A stretch of 9,506 bases of DNA from CAZTBB01 sp964611755 (GTDB lineage: Bacteria > Pseudomonadota > Alphaproteobacteria > Micavibrionales > Micavibrionaceae). Position 1 is the stretch's first letter. Every line of letters begins with the position of its first letter. This document shows positions 6,407 through 9,506 of this stretch, one piece after another. The position numbers and the translations under genes are program-made. The stretch spans positions 1 through 9,506 of the forward strand of contig CAZTBB010000067.1 in assembly GCA_964611755.1 (NCBI GenBank). Direction: 5' to 3'. Below the pieces are notes generated by a model that was not told the origin of the DNA, searched no databases, and was given only the letters and a program-made list of their open reading frames with translations.

Positions 6407-7381
6407 TTAAACAGTGGCGTAATGATAGGTCATGCAAACGGATTTATAGCTCTCCGTCATAGCCGCCATAGCAAGAGGCTTGGCGATGGCCGGCTCCAAC
6501 TCCGGCAAATCACCGCCGGAGGCAACCGCGATCATACGACCGGCTGCTTTTGCACAGCATACGGCCTGATCTTCGTGATCAAACATTTGTATGGCGTCAA
6601 AGAAACTACGGCAAATCGGCTCGATCCCCTCAATAAGATCCTCCGGAGCATTCACAGGCATATCATTTGCCGCAAGACCAAAACGCCAGTCAGACCCCGC
6701 AGGAACACCAAGACGCACAGCCTCTTGAGTCATAACATAGACCATGTGATCCAAATTATCCGGAATATGGGCGCCTTTGAATATTTCACATGCATCGGAT
6801 TGTACAGAGAGCGCCACGCGACGCCCCGCCACAGCGCTCAAAGCTGCAATACAATCGCCCAATGACCAATTTTTCCGTGCCACCTGAAGATCAATCGCCA
6901 CATCACATAACTCTTGGGCGGCAATTTCATAGGCCATAGCCCGTTTTGTGCATTCAATCAGAAGGCGGAATGATTCCGCTCTCGGAACACCGGTATCTTC
7001 CCAATGGATAATCATTTGCTGTGCCAAGGACAACATCATATCGTGGAATTCATAACCACAATCCAACCATTCTTCAAAAAAGATTCGTGCGGCATTTCGG
7101 CCGCGCTCTGTCTCATGATCAATAATGTAAGATGGTGGAATGATCGTTGCATCAATGCTGCCGGGCATAGGCTCACAGCCAAGCAAAAGAGCCAGGCGAT
7201 GAAAACTGCCTTCCATGGCGCAGTCAGGATCTTCAAAAACAAAATAGGTTTCGACCAGCACACCGGACAAATGTTCGATAAGCTGCATCATATCTGTGCC
7301 CCGCTCCGAACAGCTGGACATTTCAATAAGCGCTGAATATAGACGCGCACCCATATCGGGTTTGTCTGTGTGTGCAAACAT
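6407..7381 (-). CDS. Protein of unknown function, 324 residues
   Basis: I do not recognise this protein. It appears soluble and acidic, with no signal peptide and no long hydrophobic membrane segment. Most of it looks alpha-helical (for example IFFEEWLDCGYEFHDMM and the following block). It has 12 cysteines, including an adjacent CC pair, but they do not form obvious CxxC metal-binding motifs. The central part (about 125-215) and the region after residue 215 look like two units joined by a Pro/Gly-rich linker. The frame is open throughout with plausible codon use, and the opposite-strand frames are fragmented, which supports a real gene. The ATG at 7381 has no clear Shine-Dalgarno sequence, and codon 10 is an alternative ATG. 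It lies between the SH3 gene and fabA in the same orientation, with gaps of 78 and 94 bases, so co-regulation is uncertain. Confidence 0.75.
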   Translation of the reverse strand: MFAHTDKPDMGARLYSALIEMSSCSERGTDMMQLIEHLSGVLVETYFVFEDPDCAMEGSFHRLALLLGCEPMPGSIDATIIPPSYIIDHETERGRNAARIFFEEWLDCGYEFHDMMLSLAQQMIIHWEDTGVPRAESFRLLIECTKRAMAYEIAAQELCDVAIDLQVARKNWSLGDCIAALSAVAGRRVALSVQSDACEIFKGAHIPDNLDHMVYVMTQEAVRLGVPAGSDWRFGLAANDMPVNAPEDLIEGIEPICRSFFDAIQMFDHEDQAVCCAKAAGRMIAVASGGDLPELEPAIAKPLAMAAMTESYKSVCMTYHYATV

Positions 7382-7423
7382 AGGAAATGCGATTTCTGGA
7401 TATGTTTATGGTTAAGTCTGTGG

Positions 7424-7450
7424 AAAAACTGTGCGTAGAAGAACTCTACG
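7424..7450 (-). terminator. Possible weak intrinsic terminator after the SH3 gene
   Basis: On the minus strand, CGTAGA (7450-7445) and TCTACG (7439-7434) form a perfect 6-bp stem with a 5-base loop, 9 bases after the SH3 gene stop. A run of five T follows, but only after a 5-base spacer (CACAG), which weakens the case. Confidence 0.3.
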
Positions 7451-7459
7451 ATTCAAATG

Positions 7460-7990
7460 TTACTGGAGATTTTCACTTTCGTAAATGCCCCAAAGCAAAT
7501 TTCTTTTTGCCCAGCCTGAATATCCTCCGGATTGAAGCCAGCACCAATCCTCTTTGCACGTCTCTAGAAACCCGACAACACCGGGCTCAAAAACCGCGCG
7601 TTTTCTGGACTTTTCCGATGTATTGGAGAACACATTCAAAGGCTCACCTGCGATCACAAGAGCCGTGCGCCGCCCAGAGAGCATTGATTGATGCACCCAG
7701 CCCTCTTCGCCTGCCTGATCACGAATTTTTCGCCATGTATCAAATTCAAGGATAACTTCAACCGGCAGCCATTTACGCTCATACACCCATTTAATCGGAT
7801 ATTGTTTACCGGGCCCCACCCGCATAAACACCTTATCGGACCGGAGGGAGACAAAACGCGGGATCGGCAAACCGGACGAACGAAATGCAGGACTATCAGC
7901 CCCTTGTGCAAAAGCAGGCATCTGGCCAGAACACAAAAGAGCACCGACCAAAGTAAAAAGAAAAACTGGAAAAATAACTCGTAAACGCAT
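7460..7990 (-). CDS. Secreted SH3-domain protein (two bacterial SH3 domains)
   Basis: The 176-residue product starts with a typical Sec signal peptide: basic MRLR, a hydrophobic core at 5-20, and an AFA cleavage site after A28. The mature part has two SH3b-like domains. The first (about 45-112) has RVGPG (57-61), W86 and GWVHQSMLSGRR (97-108); the second (about 115-170) ends GWAKRNLLWGIY. This pattern matches the secreted SH3-like proteins common in alphaproteobacteria. Such domains often bind cell-wall peptides, but no catalytic domain is attached, so the role is unknown. C145 and C150 could form a disulfide in the periplasm. The frame is open further upstream to 8098, but that would overlap dusA and bury the signal peptide. 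The ATG at 7990 has AAGAGAA upstream and is preferred. Confidence 0.88.
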   Translation of the reverse strand: MRLRVIFPVFLFTLVGALLCSGQMPAFAQGADSPAFRSSGLPIPRFVSLRSDKVFMRVGPGKQYPIKWVYERKWLPVEVILEFDTWRKIRDQAGEEGWVHQSMLSGRRTALVIAGEPLNVFSNTSEKSRKRAVFEPGVVGFLETCKEDWCWLQSGGYSGWAKRNLLWGIYESENLQ

Positions 7991-8023
7991 ATCTATTCTC
8001 TTGTTTAAGATTATAGAAAAGCA
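7991..8023. other. Short divergent intergenic region between the SH3 gene and dusA
   Basis: Only 33 bases separate the divergent start codons. It holds the weak ribosome binding sites of both genes. Any promoter would have to overlap the coding start of the opposite gene, and I see no clear -35/-10 pair on either strand. Confidence 0.5.
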
Positions 8024-9019
8024 ATGCAAGCAAAAAATCAACATATCTCCGTTGCCCCGATGATGGATTGGACGGATCGCCACTGCCGATATTTTCATCG
8101 GTTAATATCGCCCCATATTCGTCTTTATACGGAAATGGTGACCACAGGCGCCCTTATTCATGGTGATGCCGAGCGCTTTTTACGCTTCAACGAAGCAGAA
8201 CACCCTGTGGCTTTACAACTTGGCGGGAGTGACCCGGATGCGCTTGCGCGCTGCGCGGAATTAGGCGCTCGCCATGGCTACGACGAAATTAATCTCAATT
8301 GTGGCTGCCCATCAGACCGCGTCCAATCCGGCAGCTTTGGCGCCTGCTTGATGAAAGAACCGGAGCTTGTGGCATCCTGCATCGATGCTATGAACAAGTC
8401 CTGCGATGTGCCTGTGACCGTAAAATGCCGCATTGGCATCGATGAGATGGATGATTTTGATTTTCTGGATAAGTTTGTGGGCACAATTGCGGATAAGAAT
8501 TGCAAGACCTTTATCATCCATGCCCGCAAAGCCTGGCTCAAGGGTTTGAGCCCAAAACAAAACCGTGAAGTCCCGGAGCTGATTTACCAACGTGCTGTGG
8601 ATATCAAAGAAAAATACCCGCATTTGGAGATTATTCTCAATGGTGGCATTACAGATTTAAGCGTTATTCATCAATATCAAGACAAGCTTGATGGGTTTAT
8701 GATTGGCCGCGAAGCCTATCAAAATCCATACTTTTTAGCCGAGATTGAACGCAAAGTTTTTGGCAATCATGATATTCTTGGCCGCGTTAAAGTCGCACGC
8801 GCAATGATCCCATATATGGAACAGCAATGCGAGGCGGGCGTTCCGCTGAAATCCATGACCCGCCATATTATTGGGCTCTTCCATCATCAAAACGGGGCCA
8901 AAGCTTGGCGCCGTGCTATGAGCACACTCCCCCATGAAGCTGGAGCGACACCCCAAAGTGTTATTGAGGAGGCTCTTAAAGCGGTTAATCTAGCCCAAAA
9001 GACCAGAATCGTGGCATAA
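8024..9019 (+). CDS. dusA: tRNA-dihydrouridine(20/20a) synthase DusA
   Basis: DusA uses FMN and NADPH to reduce uridine 20 (and 20a) in the tRNA D-loop to dihydrouridine. The 331-residue length matches E. coli DusA. The N-terminal APMMDWTDRHCRYFHR block and TEMVTTGALIHGD are characteristic of the DusA subfamily rather than DusB or DusC. The catalytic cysteine is C95 in NCGCPSDRVQ. FMN and active-site residues K134 (VTVKCRIG) and H166-R168-K169 (IIHARKAW) are present, and the barrel end carries LNGGI and MIGREAYQNPY. The small helical C-terminal domain follows. The ATG at 8024 has only a weak AGAAAAG upstream but gives the expected N-terminus. The next gene starts 26 bases after the stop and may be co-transcribed. 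Confidence 0.96.
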   Translation: MQAKNQHISVAPMMDWTDRHCRYFHRLISPHIRLYTEMVTTGALIHGDAERFLRFNEAEHPVALQLGGSDPDALARCAELGARHGYDEINLNCGCPSDRVQSGSFGACLMKEPELVASCIDAMNKSCDVPVTVKCRIGIDEMDDFDFLDKFVGTIADKNCKTFIIHARKAWLKGLSPKQNREVPELIYQRAVDIKEKYPHLEIILNGGITDLSVIHQYQDKLDGFMIGREAYQNPYFLAEIERKVFGNHDILGRVKVARAMIPYMEQQCEAGVPLKSMTRHIIGLFHHQNGAKAWRRAMSTLPHEAGATPQSVIEEALKAVNLAQKTRIVA

Positions 9020-9045
9020 TTAGCGGAGCAACAAAGGTTTCTCCC

Positions 9046-9506
9046 ATGCCCTGGCAAGAACTTACCCCCCAAGAAACACATGATTTTATTCAGCTGGTGA
9101 AAGATGATCGGCTTGCGGCCCTATTTGATCCACATAGCTGTAAAGTCTTTACCAAAGATCTTCCTTTTTATAAAAATGGCATTCTTTATAGCCTTGAAAA
9201 TCACTGTGTAGCTCCACCAATTTTTATGGACTATATTCGCTCTGGCCATAATGGTGTGTATTTGGATGGCTCCGAGAAACCATTTAAACTGCTAAACGAT
9301 AAGGACTGTCTTATTCTTGATCACAATACTGTGATTGATTATCTCGAATTTTATTTATCCTATGTTGTCGAACAACCAGAAAATACCCTCCTTTTGAAAA
9401 ATCCGGAAAATATGCCCTTTAACAGCAGTTTTTATATTGATTTTCACTTTGATAAGAATAATTACAGCGAGAAAGACATAAAAATCATCGATTTTTGTCC
9501 TGAAAA
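9046..9506 (+). CDS. Unknown protein, 3' end cut by the window edge
   Basis: An open frame runs from ATG at 9046 to the edge without a stop (153 codons seen). AAAGG ends 8 bases before the ATG, a good Shine-Dalgarno sequence. I do not recognise the protein. The visible part is soluble, rich in Asp, Asn, Phe and Tyr, and has no signal peptide. Recognisable stretches include LPFYKNGILYSLEN (about 40-53), NGVYLDGSEKPFKLL (about 69-83), and an aromatic segment around VIDYLEFYLSYVVEQPENTLL. Alternating hydrophobic residues in the second half (SSFYIDFHFD) suggest beta strands. It follows dusA by 26 bases in the same direction, which suggests co-transcription but not a function. Confidence 0.8.
   Translation, partial: MPWQELTPQETHDFIQLVKDDRLAALFDPHSCKVFTKDLPFYKNGILYSLENHCVAPPIFMDYIRSGHNGVYLDGSEKPFKLLNDKDCLILDHNTVIDYLEFYLSYVVEQPENTLLLKNPENMPFNSSFYIDFHFDKNNYSEKDIKIIDFCPE

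Noticed and set aside
7420..7428. A DnaA-box-like TGTGGAAAA
   Set aside because: It differs from the consensus, stands alone and has no origin-like context.
7387..7755. A 122-residue plus-strand open frame opposite the SH3 gene
   Set aside because: It is antisense to a well-supported secreted protein and has no ribosome site or domain.
7991..8098. A 36-residue N-terminal extension of the SH3 protein
   Set aside because: It would overlap dusA by 75 bases and bury a clear signal peptide; the start at 7990 explains the protein better.

Overview
The window looks like ordinary chromosome from an alphaproteobacterium of moderate GC content. The evidence is a compact fabA-fabB-fabI cluster, an alphaproteobacterial-type FabI N-terminus, and a secreted double-SH3 protein of a type common in that class. 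There are no insertion sequences, CRISPR arrays, tRNA or rRNA genes, or phage genes. Eight genes are complete and one runs off the right edge.

Layout. Bases 1-242 are a non-coding leader that ends in a perfect 10-bp hairpin 28 bases before the start of pnp. On the plus strand, pnp (polynucleotide phosphorylase), a glycerophosphodiester phosphodiesterase gene (ugpQ-like) and a small membrane-anchored methyltransferase gene follow with gaps of 6 and 1 bases, so they are probably one operon. This operon meets a minus-strand block head-on at 3714-3717, where one palindromic CTAG supplies the stop codons of both converging genes.

Read in transcription order, the minus-strand block holds a secreted SH3-domain protein (7990 to 7460), an unrecognised 324-residue protein (7381 to 6407), and then fabA, fabB and fabI (6312 to 3714). 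fabA has its own sigma70-like promoter, whose -35 element lies in the middle of an inverted repeat. From 8024 the plus strand carries dusA and, 26 bases later, a new gene of unknown function that is truncated at the window edge.

How the genes work together. FabA, FabB and FabI form the anaerobic route to unsaturated fatty acids plus the enoyl reduction step. FabA makes and isomerises the 10-carbon enoyl-ACP, FabB elongates the cis isomer, and FabI reduces trans-2-enoyl-ACPs in every round. PNPase and DusA act in RNA metabolism (3'-5' RNA phosphorolysis and tRNA dihydrouridine formation). The phosphodiesterase recycles phospholipid headgroups. The methyltransferase resembles the membrane-anchored FAM173/KMT10 lysine methyltransferases. 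I saw no clear new multi-gene system. The best leads are that methyltransferase, the pnp leader hairpin, the fabA operator-like repeat and the two unrecognised proteins.
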